DNA of 64,000 nucleotides from Sipunculus nudus (taxonomy: Eukaryota; Annelida; Sipuncula; Golfingiida; Sipunculidae): positions 76,755,642 to 76,819,641 of the forward strand of contig CM049306.1 of the NCBI GenBank assembly GCA_026874595.1, written 5' to 3'. Positions 27,701 to 34,117 of the stretch are shown piece after piece. How positions within the stretch are numbered: position 1 is the stretch's first letter; each line of letters begins with the position of its first letter. Made by a program: the position numbers and the translations under genes. The notes beneath the pieces were generated by a model. It was given only the letters and a program-made list of their open reading frames with translations, was not told where the DNA came from and did no database searches.

Positions 27701-30700
27701 ATATGTTGTAAAATGTCGACTGATTTCTCATATTTTCAGAAAATTCTGTTACTCAAATATGGCATAAGGTAGGAATCTAGTTACCTAGTTGAAAATTAGG
27801 TTCTGTAATCCTCTCCTCTACACTATAATTGTTTCCCTTGAAATGTACCTAATAAAAATTTTCATAGCAAAAAACAGGTGGACATGAGGGGATGAAACGG
27901 ACTATAGACATAATACTGATTGAAACAATGAGATGAAAATACACACATAAAGCAACTTTGTTAACAGTTAAACTCTTGGTATTTTATGTGTATATTCAGC
28001 TATTAGAGTGAACCTCACCTATTTCTTAAAGGAAATATCATACGTACATGGGACTAAACTTTAGCAATAAATTGACTAATTTAAGGAAAAATGCATGATT
28101 TGCAAATGAAGCCAACCGACTCAACTCAGCTAAACAGATGTTCAAACATCTCACAGTACTGCTTATTAGAGTTTTTCTTGCCTCAGAGTGGTTCATTTTG
28201 CAGATTAGCCATACTAGTATTCAGTTATCGAAATGCATACCAAATTTCAAGTCAATCAGTACAAGATTTATTGAAAACCTATGCTTTTGTAAACATAAAG
28301 TATTAATGCATAGTTTATGAGATAAAAAATTGTGAAACTACCAGTTTTGTTCAATTAATGAACAACAAGTATACTAAGTTTAAGGACAACACATAAATTC
28401 ACTGTTCAGAGACTGACACAGTTTAGAAAAATTAAAAGTGATTAAAAATGTGTAAAACATGAAAAAAATTGGATGGCACAAGAAAATGACACTGTTGCCA
28501 ATGATGAAACAGTTTAAAGCCTTGCTGAGCCCAGTTTACTTGCAGCTGTAGACACAAAATGATGAACAGATGGACATAAAGACAAATATATTTTAGACTT
28601 CTAACCAACCAGACAAACATGTCTCTCCAACATGATGTAAAAAGTCATCCAAATGATTTGCAAGAACTTTCAGAGGTGCTTTTACAACAGCTTGTCTGTC
28701 ATTTCACCAAGCTTCATTTGTTTTGTTGTACATCCAGATTGTGTTTTAAATTCTCATGGTAAAACTAGAAACCTGGATTCTAAGGAAATTGCAAGCCTCC
28801 AGCCTGTGGGAGTCCCTATTGTGAGATGCTACCAAAACTTTGCATTCACTTTTTTGCCCATATTCCCAGGATCATTTATGCATAAGTGACTGAACATTTG
28901 TGAATATTCCTTGATGACATTCCTGAATCCAGATCATGTGCTCGATTAACACCAAACTGTAATTAATTCACTGGCCCATTCCCGATATGCCTTGAAAATT
29001 TCATGAGATTCTGTTCATGATTGCGGGAGTTTTGTTGTAATTAAACACACACACAAACAGGGATAAACACATACCCCTCTGGCAGAATCAATAAACAAGA
29101 GGAGATTGGCCACGTGTACTATCATACTAACTGTTAAGCTATAGAGTTCCCCTGTCAATCATACACTGACCACTAATCAGGAGTGCTGAGTGTCATGAGA
29201 GTTCTCATAGCAATATCAACATAAGTTGATTAAATCTATTACAATGGATGCTGATAATCCAAGGGCTCAATAAATAATGGACACAGGGATATATCAGTCG
29301 TAAGTTCGCCAGTGAGAACCAAACTACCGGTACCTACATTGTCAGTGTGTGCTAGTGAATTCTGTACTCATTCTGTGGGTTGAAGGCTTGGATATGACCA
29401 AGTCCCTTAAATCTTATTCTATCCACCCACATATTGCAAGTTACAGAAACTATCACTTTAACATAACAGACAAGTGTCAGTCTAAAAATAACCATTAAGC
29501 ACGACAAAAAATGAAGTTAAAAATGTAGTGGGCACCACTAGTGTCAGGCATAGCGAATTTCAATTAGTCAGTGCAGGAGTTAGTGAAAATTTACACTTTT
29601 GTATTAAGTTTGTACTTAAAATGGACTAAAAGTAATGATATTTCATAAGATAGGTCTCTTTGGCCAATTCTTGTGAATACATTGCAGGATTACAGGTAAA
29701 CATAATGTTCCTCTAATGAATGGGCATAATATCAATTTGATTGTCTTACACAAATGATGCTTAGCAGTACTCTGATAAGACTGCCACCAGTTTTCAGCAA
29801 CTAATAAACATATATATATATATATAAATTATTATTACATATATACTTTTCTTATTTGATCAAATGTTTTCAGTAACAATATCACTAACATCCCCAGGTG
29901 CAAGGACTTGGTGGTGGTGGTGATGTGTGTGTGTGTGTGGGGGGGGGGTTACAACATCTGTGTATATATACATATTCATACAGGATATTCACTTAATTCA
30001 ACAGTGCTTACAGGATAAAAAAGTTCGTTCCAAGTTACTGAATATTTAAAAATGTAAAGACAGATTGGTAGACATACAAAACTGATCACTTTATCTCCCA
30101 TTCTGCTGAGGCAGAAAAATAATGAACAAATGTTCAAATTAGATCCACATTTTTTATTAAATTGTTTTTTTTTTTAATTTATATTTCCTTTACATTCCCA
30201 ATATAACATATATATCTGAATATAAAAGTTATAAATATCTTGAAATAATACTTGATTCAGAATTCACAAATTTAAATTGTGCCTTTATTTATACATAATT
30301 TGGCTCATATATTATCAATTTTTGTTTATTGATGGGTTTAATTATATTCTAATTTGAAAAAATTATTTAAAAGAAATTGATTTCTTTAAAATTGCTACAT
30401 TACCACAACACTGCATCTTCTGTATTACCCCTTGAAATACTATTTCAAGAAAGGTTTTGTATATTGGAGTGGAAACAGCATTGCAATTAAGGAAATACAA
30501 TGCAAACAATAACAGTTACTGCATAACACTTGGTGTGGATGATATGAGAATCTCCCCCTGTGACATGTTACAAATCAGATACAGTGGCATAACTGACCTC
30601 CAGTGACCAGAAGTAGCCTGCCTGCAGCTGGACAATGCAGGTGAACAATAGAGCCTAAAAAAATTCAATAACTAGCCTTATGATTTAGCTTTTGTTTTAT

Positions 30701-33700
30701 AATTTTTAGATTTAAACAGATTAAATCCTTTTATTTAAATGCTGTGAAAATTGAATCAACAGTACTTACAGGAAAAAAAAGTACCATGGTCAAATTTGGG
30801 CAATATTAAAGTTACTGCATTTTATTTTTATGCTTATAACTTAAACAAGGCCTACAGCCTAATGCCAGCCTGTGCAAACTTTGGGAGTATGAATTGAGGT
30901 AATTTTAAAAATTTAATATTGATCCTCTTATGTCCTGCATAACTACCTAAGTCATTATGATTTCAGCAAAATCGATGTTTCGAACCTGCAAGTTTTGGAC
31001 TAGGACATTTTAAATCTAGGATGCATCAGTCAGGATATTTTGGATATGTTCTTTTTTGCCAGGGTGGATTATTTGGACAGATGAAGGGACAATTTGACAG
31101 TATGGTTTCAGAGTAGAACATTTTTTAATGTTTTTTAGCTTCTTCCCTATAAAATCTAAGGAAATGCAGTTAGCCAAAAAATAAGCAAAATCCGATAGAA
31201 TTTTTAGATGACAAATTTTTTGCAAAAAATTTTGTGATGCTAGCTGCTGCCCTTTATGAGATAGCTATGATGGACGACGGACAACGGACGATGCCACACC
31301 ATTGCATAAGCTCACAGATTCGCTAAAAATGCAAACGCAGGTTTTATCAAACAGTTGAAAGATATAGTTCCAATAGTTTTAATCTAGGCATTCTGCATCT
31401 AGACAATGTGTCTAGACATCTAGACACCTTGTCTAGACATCAGACAGAGCCAGGTCAGTCACCTTGGTGAAGTCTGGACCCCACCTGGTTGTACTGAGTG
31501 ACCTCTTGACTTGGCTGCTGAAACTCAGCATGTTGTCAAAACTGTTTCCAAACACAGAAAGCCTTTTTCAATTGGCTACTCTGCTTTTTTAAAGCTGCAT
31601 TTACCCAATCTATTCTTAAAAAACTGGCAGAACCCTACCATAGAATAATTCTTGTAAAGTTTAAACCAATCAGCTTAACAGTTTTATCATAAAACAGTGT
31701 ATAAGCTAGATTCTAAAATTACACTTTAACTTGTAAAAAGACAGTTCAATGTAGGTGGCCCCACCAATACCTCAATTTTAGATATGACATATATGACAAA
31801 CTTTGGCATAAAATTTGGTGATGATGGCTCCAGCCGTTTCTTAGATTTTAATTTTAGTGTGCTTTTTTGGACAGATAACTAAGTTCAACCTCTTGTTACT
31901 CTGCTTAAATCACCAAACTGGAACCATTCAAACAAAATTGAGAGAGATGGTTCCAGGAAACATTTCGGTGAAATATTGGACAATTTGGCCGGACAGTTTT
32001 GTAGAAGAAGATTTTATAGCTTTTTCACTATAAAACCAAAATAAATGCAGATACCCAATAATAAGCTCTATGGCATCAAGTTTCACATGTGACTAATTCT
32101 TACATGTAATATGTAGCTGCTAGCTCTGATGGTTTCTGACTTACAGCCATGGATGGCAGACAGCCAGCCCTGGACGTTGGACGATGGACTAGACGGCAGA
32201 CAGATGACGCCATGCCATCACATAAGCTCACAGGTTCCCTAAATAAATAAACAAAATTAAGATCTTATTTTGGGTATACAATTGAATCTTGATTAAACAA
32301 ATTTATACACCTGAAATTTAAGTCTCTAACTTAAAATATTATTATGTAAAGTGAGTAAATATCTTTCCTGATTTTTTACAAAGTGCATTATGTTTGAGCC
32401 CATAACTCCAAGAAATTACACAGTATTAATCTCTCAGGCTGGCATATATATATAAAATACATAGGACAATATTAATGGTAAATATTTAGAAAAACAGAGT
32501 AGTTTTCATATTAGGGAATCTGGAAGTGTTATAATAGGTTTTTAATGGAAAATCAAAGTTTTTCCTTAATTTCTGAAATTAGGAACAATGTCTTAGTGAC
32601 CAAGTTTCTGGTTTGGTAGGAGATCTTGGGGACATCTCACATTGTGCTGAATTTTGGATTTGCAGATCTAACTGTTTCAAATTGTGATGGACAGACTGAC
32701 AGATGATGGACAGTGGACCATAACTAACAGTCAGCTGAGCTAAAAAAAAGGAGAAAAACTTGTATGATATCTGTTATGTGTCAGTCTGAAAAACTGAATA
32801 CAATGTGCATAAAAATTTCAGATGACACAGGTGGCTTAACTATCAGATATTTGAGCATTTGTAGGAAATTTTACTCAAAATGGAAGAACTGCAGTGGCAT
32901 TTAACAACATTTATCAATTATTTTAAGCATTTTAAACATTTCTAAAAAATTAAGAACATCAATTTGTTCAAATTTTGAATTCTGACAGGGATAGATGTAC
33001 ATATGAGGTACACTATTTCAATTTCTGATCCAATGGTAATTTTTTTCAACAGCCTTAAACATAGTTTAGGCACATAGCTTACAGAATATAGGTCATGCAC
33101 TTTGATCTCACTTTGGGTTTTATGAGTACCTGTTGTTCTGAGTTGACCAGCTAAAATCTTCGCCCAACTAGAGGATGATTTGACAGCTGGATGGAAGTAG
33201 GATGGAGAAAGACCAATCACTACAGCTCAGCAAAGATGAAAATCAGCTGAGTTAAAAATTACATTTTTCTTTTGGTGGAGTAACTGCCTCCATTTTTTTT
33301 AATGCTAACTTAACTACATATATGTACATCTGCAGAATTCCATCCTGGATTCAGACTACATGACAAGGCAGTATAACAAGTCCTTTTCATTTTATATTCT
33401 GGCACCAACCAGGCCCAGTGACTACTGTACCTGTGGGCTCTGGGTGTATAATCATCCCCACTGCTGGATCATACCACCGACTAACCCCCGAAAAGCGCAC
33501 TCATTTGAGAGTGAAACACGGCTGTTGGGCACAGCCTTCCCATTAATTAAGCCTGCAGAGCACTTACCCTGTGTGGGGACCAACTGTGAAAAATCTCACC
33601 GCCTCGGTTGCGATTCAAACTCATAATCTCACGGTTTTGAGTCCTATGCTCTACCCCTGGGCCTCAGAAGCCCATTTAAAAATTGCTCTCTTCAAAACAA

Positions 33701-34075
33701 GTGGAACAAAGTGACATGCTAAACATCAAGACACCACTTGGCTGACATTTATACATTCATTCTACACTTATAGATGTCATTTTGTGTGTAAATGTCCTGG
33801 TTTCCAGATAACGTAATGCTTATGTGCTCTCTTTGACACATAGACCACAGCTTATTTTGGACCTGCAGCATCACTTGATCTTGGCAAGATGAAGAGGCAG
33901 GGCATTTTACAAGGGATGTATTTACCTGAGCCTCCAGGGTCGCCTTGAGTAGCCGCTCCAGAGGTTCTGTTGTCTCCTTGAATGTCTCCACAAATTGATG
34001 AAGGAGGCCATTGGCCCCACAAAAAACTGGGTCATCCATCCTGGGGCTGGTTTTTGGTTTACCAAACAGAATATT
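604..34075 (-). CDS. Vinculin/alpha-catenin superfamily protein, partial, 8 exons
   Basis: Eight minus-strand exons (34075-33926, 12092-11969, 7078-6869, 6256-6062, 5418-4916, 4383-4261, 1697-1596, 784-604) have GT/AG borders and compatible phases at every junction (0,1,1,1,0,0,0, then open at 1). Joined they give 529 codons without a stop. The product is almost wholly amphipathic helix. Several stretches follow the vinculin/alpha-catenin repeat pattern: an LRDEWTLNLKVMLDTLDDLV segment then FIKVSE, and an AICGLAGRLVKMALRQM helix that aligns by eye with the alpha-catenin AIRGRAARV region. Family members link cadherin or integrin complexes to actin; this specific role is inference. A charged linker rich in K, P and V splits the large exon. 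Start and C-terminus lie outside what can be assigned. It could be an alpha-catulin-like or a lineage-specific paralogue. I am fairly sure of the superfamily and unsure of the orthologue. Confidence 0.72.
785..1595. other. Intron, nothing recognised
   Basis: AT-rich sequence between two phase-matched exons. No repeat structure, exon or RNA gene was seen. Confidence 0.5.
1596..1697 (-). CDS. Vinculin-family gene exon
   Basis: Acceptor TTTCTCAG|GCAGAG, donor GCTGAG|GTATTA, 102 nt, phase 0/0. It encodes a single long helix AEHQIDQYIHKWRAVCDTLI plus KRVSNSRLVEAE. It was found from splice signals and frame continuity. Confidence 0.7.
1698..2287. other. Intron, nothing recognised
   Basis: AT-rich sequence between the exon at 1697 and family B element. 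The 72-codon minus frame at 1815-2033 shows no homology or supported splice signals and is treated as chance. Confidence 0.5.
2288..4006 (+). mobile_element. Family B repeat-core element (Pearl/HINE-like)
   Basis: The 5' end has a hairpin GTGTCG-GAA-CGACAC (2288-2302) and then the motif ATGCCCCCGCC. The core is about nine tandem units of 179-180 bp, each carrying AAAAATCAGGCCA, ATCTGCAGGCA and CATGAAATTTTCTATG. A GGAATGACGG/ACGG-type microsatellite follows (3925-3970). The 3' end is a near-perfect hairpin of TATGCCCC and GGGGGCATA arms, with GGCGGGGGCAT the exact reverse complement of the 5' motif. No protein is encoded; short ORFs inside are repeat translations. It lies in an intron. Confidence 0.8.
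4261..4383 (-). CDS. Vinculin-family gene exon
   Basis: Acceptor TATTTCAG|GGAATGG, donor GACAG|GTAGGT, 123 nt, phase 0/0, 41 residues. It encodes STKSAQLIELARKVAEWDVS and ends with HEACDEWVRQ, typical of the long helices of this fold. Confidence 0.75.
4540..4830 (-). mobile_element. Decayed non-LTR retrotransposon (LINE) 3' end
   Basis: On the minus strand the sequence reads KAFISAAPRL, a stop where Trp is expected, then NNVPCNLRQAGTLETFKHLK. This is the typical C-terminal tail of LINE reverse transcriptase ORFs (A.P.LWN.LP...L..FK..LK). An AT-rich 3' region and an ATT/AAT-repeat tail follow at the 4540 end. It is 5'-truncated with at least one nonsense change. Confidence 0.7.
4916..5418 (-). 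CDS. Vinculin-family gene, large linker exon
   Basis: Acceptor GTTTTTCAG|CCACAG, 503 nt, phase 1 to 0. The first third is helical (YERNESTRHIELHKHCDNMI). The middle is a polar linker with repeated V/K/P and KKTKNVVPKK, likely disordered. The last third returns to a helix bundle (ILATLSTVILARTNQAVEGA). The donor AAA|GTGTTA is weak; a second GT six bases downstream (TTA|GTATTC) would keep the frame and add two residues. Confidence 0.75.
5419..6061. other. Intron, nothing recognised
   Basis: AT-rich sequence between two phase-1 exons. I see no repeat family member or structured RNA. Confidence 0.5.
6062..6256 (-). CDS. Vinculin-family gene exon
   Basis: Acceptor ATTTTGCAG|AACTGAC, donor TCTG|GTCAGT, 195 nt, phase 1/1. 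It encodes the AICGLAGRLVKMALRQM helix and the following YRGWIKRYISNLES helix, aligning by eye with alpha-catenin residues after its VSE motif. Confidence 0.78.
6257..6868. other. Intron, nothing recognised
   Basis: AT-rich sequence between two phase-1 exons. No recognisable element was found. Confidence 0.5.
6869..7078 (-). CDS. Vinculin-family gene exon
   Basis: Acceptor ATCACAG|GTGAGG, donor GTCAG|GTAAAA, 210 nt, phase 1/1. It encodes a helix CINHQMELVQELETTIGTCV, then a segment with the family pattern of a Trp-containing helix (RDEWTLNLKVMLDTLDDLVE) leading to FIKVSE. This is the clearest superfamily match in the gene. Confidence 0.8.
7379..11277 (+). mobile_element. Family A repeat-core element, copy A1, interrupted by C1
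   Basis: The 5' end carries the palindrome TGACCCATGGGTCA followed by GCTCAGCTGAC. The core is about seven tandem units of about 338 bp, each with GGTGGCGCCACC, CAGTCTGCAG, GATATGGGTAACAGAGACC and GATTCTAGGTCCAG (units near 9249, 9590, 9928, 10244, 10581, 10919). ACGG-like repeats follow at 11190-11225. The 3' end is a hairpin of AGCTCAGATGACT and AGTCAGCTGAGCT, whose second arm is the reverse complement of the 5' motif. It is split by another element at 7563-8894. There is no transposase, so it is non-autonomous. Confidence 0.82.
7563..8894 (+). mobile_element. Family C repeat-core element, copy C1, nested inside A1
   Basis: It starts CTAGAATACGGGTAG with a degenerate hairpin, then GTATCTGCC. 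Internal units carry CCAATCGGTCAAACGGTTCC, GAGATATGAGCTTGGATGTC and GGTGGCGCCACCTGTCAT. It ends GTATCCACAAAAC-TTC-GTTTTGGCGGGTAC, a hairpin. Family A core sequence resumes directly after it. The matching site in copy A2 (about 14262-14300) is uninterrupted. Confidence 0.82.
11278..11968. other. Intron, nothing recognised
   Basis: AT-rich sequence from the end of A1 to the exon at 11969. No supported element was seen. Confidence 0.5.
11969..12092 (-). CDS. Vinculin-family gene exon
   Basis: Acceptor TTTGCAG|GTATCATGG, donor TTCT|GTGAGT. The 124-nt exon is phase 0 to 1. It encodes LWLQPYLNSFCIHSEQMCET followed by an AASMAAST helix, matching the small-residue-rich helices of the vinculin/alpha-catenin M region. 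The split codon with the next exon reads TGT (Cys). Confidence 0.72.
12093..12532. other. Intron with an unassigned open frame
   Basis: A 90-codon minus-strand open frame (12184-12456) shows no recognisable domain. It is not needed for the phase-consistent chain of the vinculin-family gene. Confidence 0.4.
12533..12905 (+). mobile_element. tRNA-derived SINE, copy 1
   Basis: The head resembles a tRNA gene: GGTAGAGCACAGGACTTAAA (A-box region and anticodon-arm-like) and a degraded B box. The body has CTCTGCAGGCTTAATG and GGTGCAGTAGTCACCTGG. The tail has GGAATTCTGCAGATGTACAT, ATGGAGGCAGTTAC and an A-rich end. Two related copies in this window share this order. Confidence 0.8.
12906..14110. other. 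Intron with a MITE-like fragment at about 13371
   Basis: CTATAGTCAATTTCACCACC at about 13373 matches the terminus of the MITE family at 27363-27906, but no opposite end was found. The rest is AT-rich sequence without recognised content. Confidence 0.4.
14111..17870 (+). mobile_element. Family A repeat-core element, copy A2, interrupted by A3
   Basis: The 5' end is almost identical to A1 (GCATGGGTCATGACGCTCAG, then AAAAGGAAATTTTATCAT). Core units recur at about 14293, 14633, 14978, 15311 and 17561. The core breaks off after TTTTTAAAGGTCT at 15606 and resumes at about 17522 with AAAAATAGAGAAAAAAATTC, so the 1.9 kb between is an insertion. ACGG-like repeats and AGTGAGCTGAGCTTAAAA close the element. 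Confidence 0.8.
15608..17525 (+). mobile_element. Family A-related element, copy A3, nested inside A2
   Basis: It starts AACAACGGACCTATGGGTCA followed by GCTCAGCTGAC. It ends with a (GGAC/ACGG)n run at 17415-17470 and the hairpin arms AGCTCAGATGACT and AGTCAGCTGAGCT. Its interior is unrelated to the A1 tandem core but is shared with 30085-32746 and with about 34860-36178. The minus strand at 16618-16719 holds an exon-like helix frame (LEVSYARVSDLLQSLGEI). Confidence 0.75.
17871..18049. other. Intron, nothing recognised
   Basis: Short AT-rich interval with an inverted repeat around CCGATTAATAATCGATC/CATCGGTTTG that may be the remnant of a foldback element. Confidence 0.3.
18050..18911 (+). 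mobile_element. MITE family K, copy 3, with an internal insertion
   Basis: It is colinear with 27363-27906: CTGCTGTCCACCTGTTT at the left, GCCATCTTTGTTTTAGCTGG and GCATGTGACCAATGACCTTG inside, and CAAAAAACAGGTGGACATGA at the right. About 350 bp (roughly 18440-18790) have no counterpart in the other copies. The outermost TIR bases are missing. Confidence 0.75.
18912..19853. other. Intron with an unassigned GC-richer open frame
   Basis: A 96-codon minus-strand frame at 19352-19642 sits in a locally GC-richer patch (about 19380-19680). It shows no domain I recognise and I did not find consistent splice borders. It may be a gene relic or chance. Confidence 0.3.
19854..20853 (+). mobile_element. 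Family D repeat-core element (Pearl/HINE-like)
   Basis: The 5' hairpin TCAGC-AGAA-GCTGA (19854-19867) is followed by AGCCCTCAGCC. The core is three units of about 285-300 bp, each with AGGTCAAGGTCACCCATCTT and TTGACCGAGATTTTGTC. A (GGAC)n run follows at 20783-20802. The 3' hairpin has arms TAGCCCATCAGCC and GGCTGAGGGCTA, the latter the reverse complement of the 5' motif. Confidence 0.8.
20854..21313. other. Intron, nothing recognised
   Basis: AT-rich sequence between two mobile elements. Confidence 0.5.
21322..22112 (+). mobile_element. Perfect-TIR element, copy 1 of a head-to-tail dimer
   Basis: 791 bp. The left end TGTCAGAGACGAGATTGAAA and right end TTTCAATCTCGTCTCTGACA are exact reverse complements and extend inward to about 30 bp with a single mismatch. 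The right third holds a cluster of palindromes of the CTCGCCTAGGCGAG type. No transposase frame is present. TSD CATACATA lies at 21314-21321. Confidence 0.85.
22115..22905 (+). mobile_element. Perfect-TIR element, copy 2 of the dimer
   Basis: Also 791 bp and nearly identical to copy 1 over its full length. It is separated from copy 1 by only the dinucleotide CA (22113-22114) and followed by CATACATA at 22906-22913, the same 8 bases that precede copy 1. Hence the pair looks like one insertion of a dimer. Confidence 0.85.
22914..23272. other. Upstream region of the GPCR gene
   Basis: AT-rich sequence. A good splice acceptor (TTTTCTTCATTAACAG) ends at 23272, 16 bases before the GPCR ATG, suggesting a 5' UTR intron whose first exon is not identified. 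Confidence 0.4.
23289..24416 (+). CDS. Rhodopsin-like (class A) G-protein-coupled receptor
   Basis: A 375-residue uninterrupted frame with seven hydrophobic segments and class A landmarks: GN in TM1 (N68), Cys123 at the top of TM3, Arg148 ending TM3, Trp172 in TM4, Cys195 in loop 2 (disulfide partner), Pro214 in TM5, and FWTP in TM6 (Trp309, Pro311). There is one N-terminal sequon (NFS at residue 14) and a long third intracellular loop with a basic stretch. I chose ATG 23289; six bases upstream is an in-frame TTG, and a likely acceptor lies at 23272. Several activation motifs are altered: position 2.50 is Gly, DRY is HRF, and NPxxY is FWFLH. The layout resembles the Tre1/moody/GPR84-type receptors, but that subfamily is a guess. 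Ligand unknown. It lies antisense inside an intron of the vinculin-family gene. AATAAA occurs at 25082. Confidence 0.93.
   Translation: MNPVVQDHIPNGQNFSIHQQEPMAFLVGHMIKVDSLSIQSVQKLHPKAMRIAMATILTILTILGIVGNTIVILLIYTRRRLHTPCNLLIANISVVGLLSNIIILPMFIANIIGGKEVFPVVVCRIFAYWNYALILALLANSTVIALHRFVILKLPRIGLISKRHMFMIVVLWVCPLAAGLLGIPFFGYNPQQLNCIFVPASRHSWYLGALLAAPAALTLGVIFVCYILICCKVKASRNKLTPQSTRTEIFTISNPVLVEEVEKNNLPTGSSNNTPVLRRRLEAWTQKNVREVKVTIHLTLIFTLMCAFWTPLMTLYFIHMNIAVSPNLWLVFSVIARSYTSIFWFLHLFLNHSIKTALRQSWQSFRAHKVGHFYR
24417..27362. other. GPCR 3' flank and intron of the opposite-strand gene
   Basis: Contains a candidate polyadenylation signal AATAAA near 25082. A short fragment at 26148-26190 (CAGATACAGGATCTCAGGAA) resembles a decayed arm of the palindromic MITE at 34178-34376. 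A simple degenerate repeat of GACCACCTGTCCTAAAAGACC type lies near 26250-26290. No further gene was found. Confidence 0.4.
27363..27906 (+). mobile_element. MITE family K, copy 1
   Basis: About 544 bp with imperfect terminal inverted repeats of about 40 bp: CTATAGTCCGTTTCACCACC at the left and GAAACGGACTATAG at the right, both continuing into TGTCCACCTGTTTTTTG-type sequence. It contains GCCATCTTTGTTTTAGCTGG and GTGACCAATGACCTTGACCG. It is non-coding. Confidence 0.82.
29911..29948 (+). repeat. (GGT)n/(TG)n microsatellite with a G run
   Basis: GGTGGTGGTGGTGATG followed by (TG) repeats and about ten G. Confidence 0.9.
30848..32250 (+). mobile_element. Insertion inside A6, with ACGG-like and CATAAGCTCACAG ends
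   Basis: Relative to A3, homology stops after TTATAACTTAAA (about 30847) and resumes at AAATTAAGATCTTATTTTGG (about 32253). The insert has two similar tails, GCATAAGCTCACAGATTCGC (31302) and ACATAAGCTCACAGGTTCCC (32220), each preceded by GGACGA/GGACAA-type repeats. It is probably another repeat-core family, but no 5' hairpin was identified. Confidence 0.5.
33266..33673 (-). mobile_element. tRNA-derived SINE, copy 2
   Basis: Read on the minus strand: GGGGTAGAGCATAGGACTCA, GAGTTTGAATCGCAACC (B box-like), CTCTGCAGGCTTAATTAATG, CAGTAGTCACTGGGCCTGG, GGAATTCTGCAGATGTACAT and ATGGAGGCAGTTAC. The order matches the other two copies. The 88-codon plus-strand frame here is the complement of the SINE, not a gene. 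Confidence 0.85.
33926..34075 (-). CDS. Vinculin-family gene, first confidently placed exon
   Basis: Acceptor TTTTCAG precedes AATATTC and the donor is CAG|GTAAAT. The exon is 150 nt in phase 0/0, encoding 50 residues that include LLHQFVETFKETTEPLERLL, a strongly amphipathic helix. An in-frame Met (residue 13, RMDDPVF) could be an alternative start if no upstream exon exists. It splices in phase directly to the exon at 12092-11969. Confidence 0.7.
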
Positions 34076-34117
34076 CTGAAAATATTAAAAAATATATATA
34101 TAAACATTCTTAGGAAA

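Larger units (their letters stand above)
28085..33258 (+). mobile_element. Decayed composite of family A-related elements (A6 within A7)
   Basis: Two family A-type 3' ends occur in series: ACTAACAGTCAGCTGAGCTA at 32721-32741 and ACAGCTCAGCAAAGATGAAA with TCAGCTGAGTTAAAAA ending about 33258, implying nesting. 30085-32746 is homologous to the interior of A3. Start boundaries are unclear; a weak CTCAGCTAAAC lies near 28127. It also holds a (TG)n and G-run at 29911-29948. Confidence 0.55.

Noticed and set aside
33360-33626. 88-codon plus-strand frame with many Cys and Pro
   Set aside because: It is the complement of a tRNA-derived SINE.
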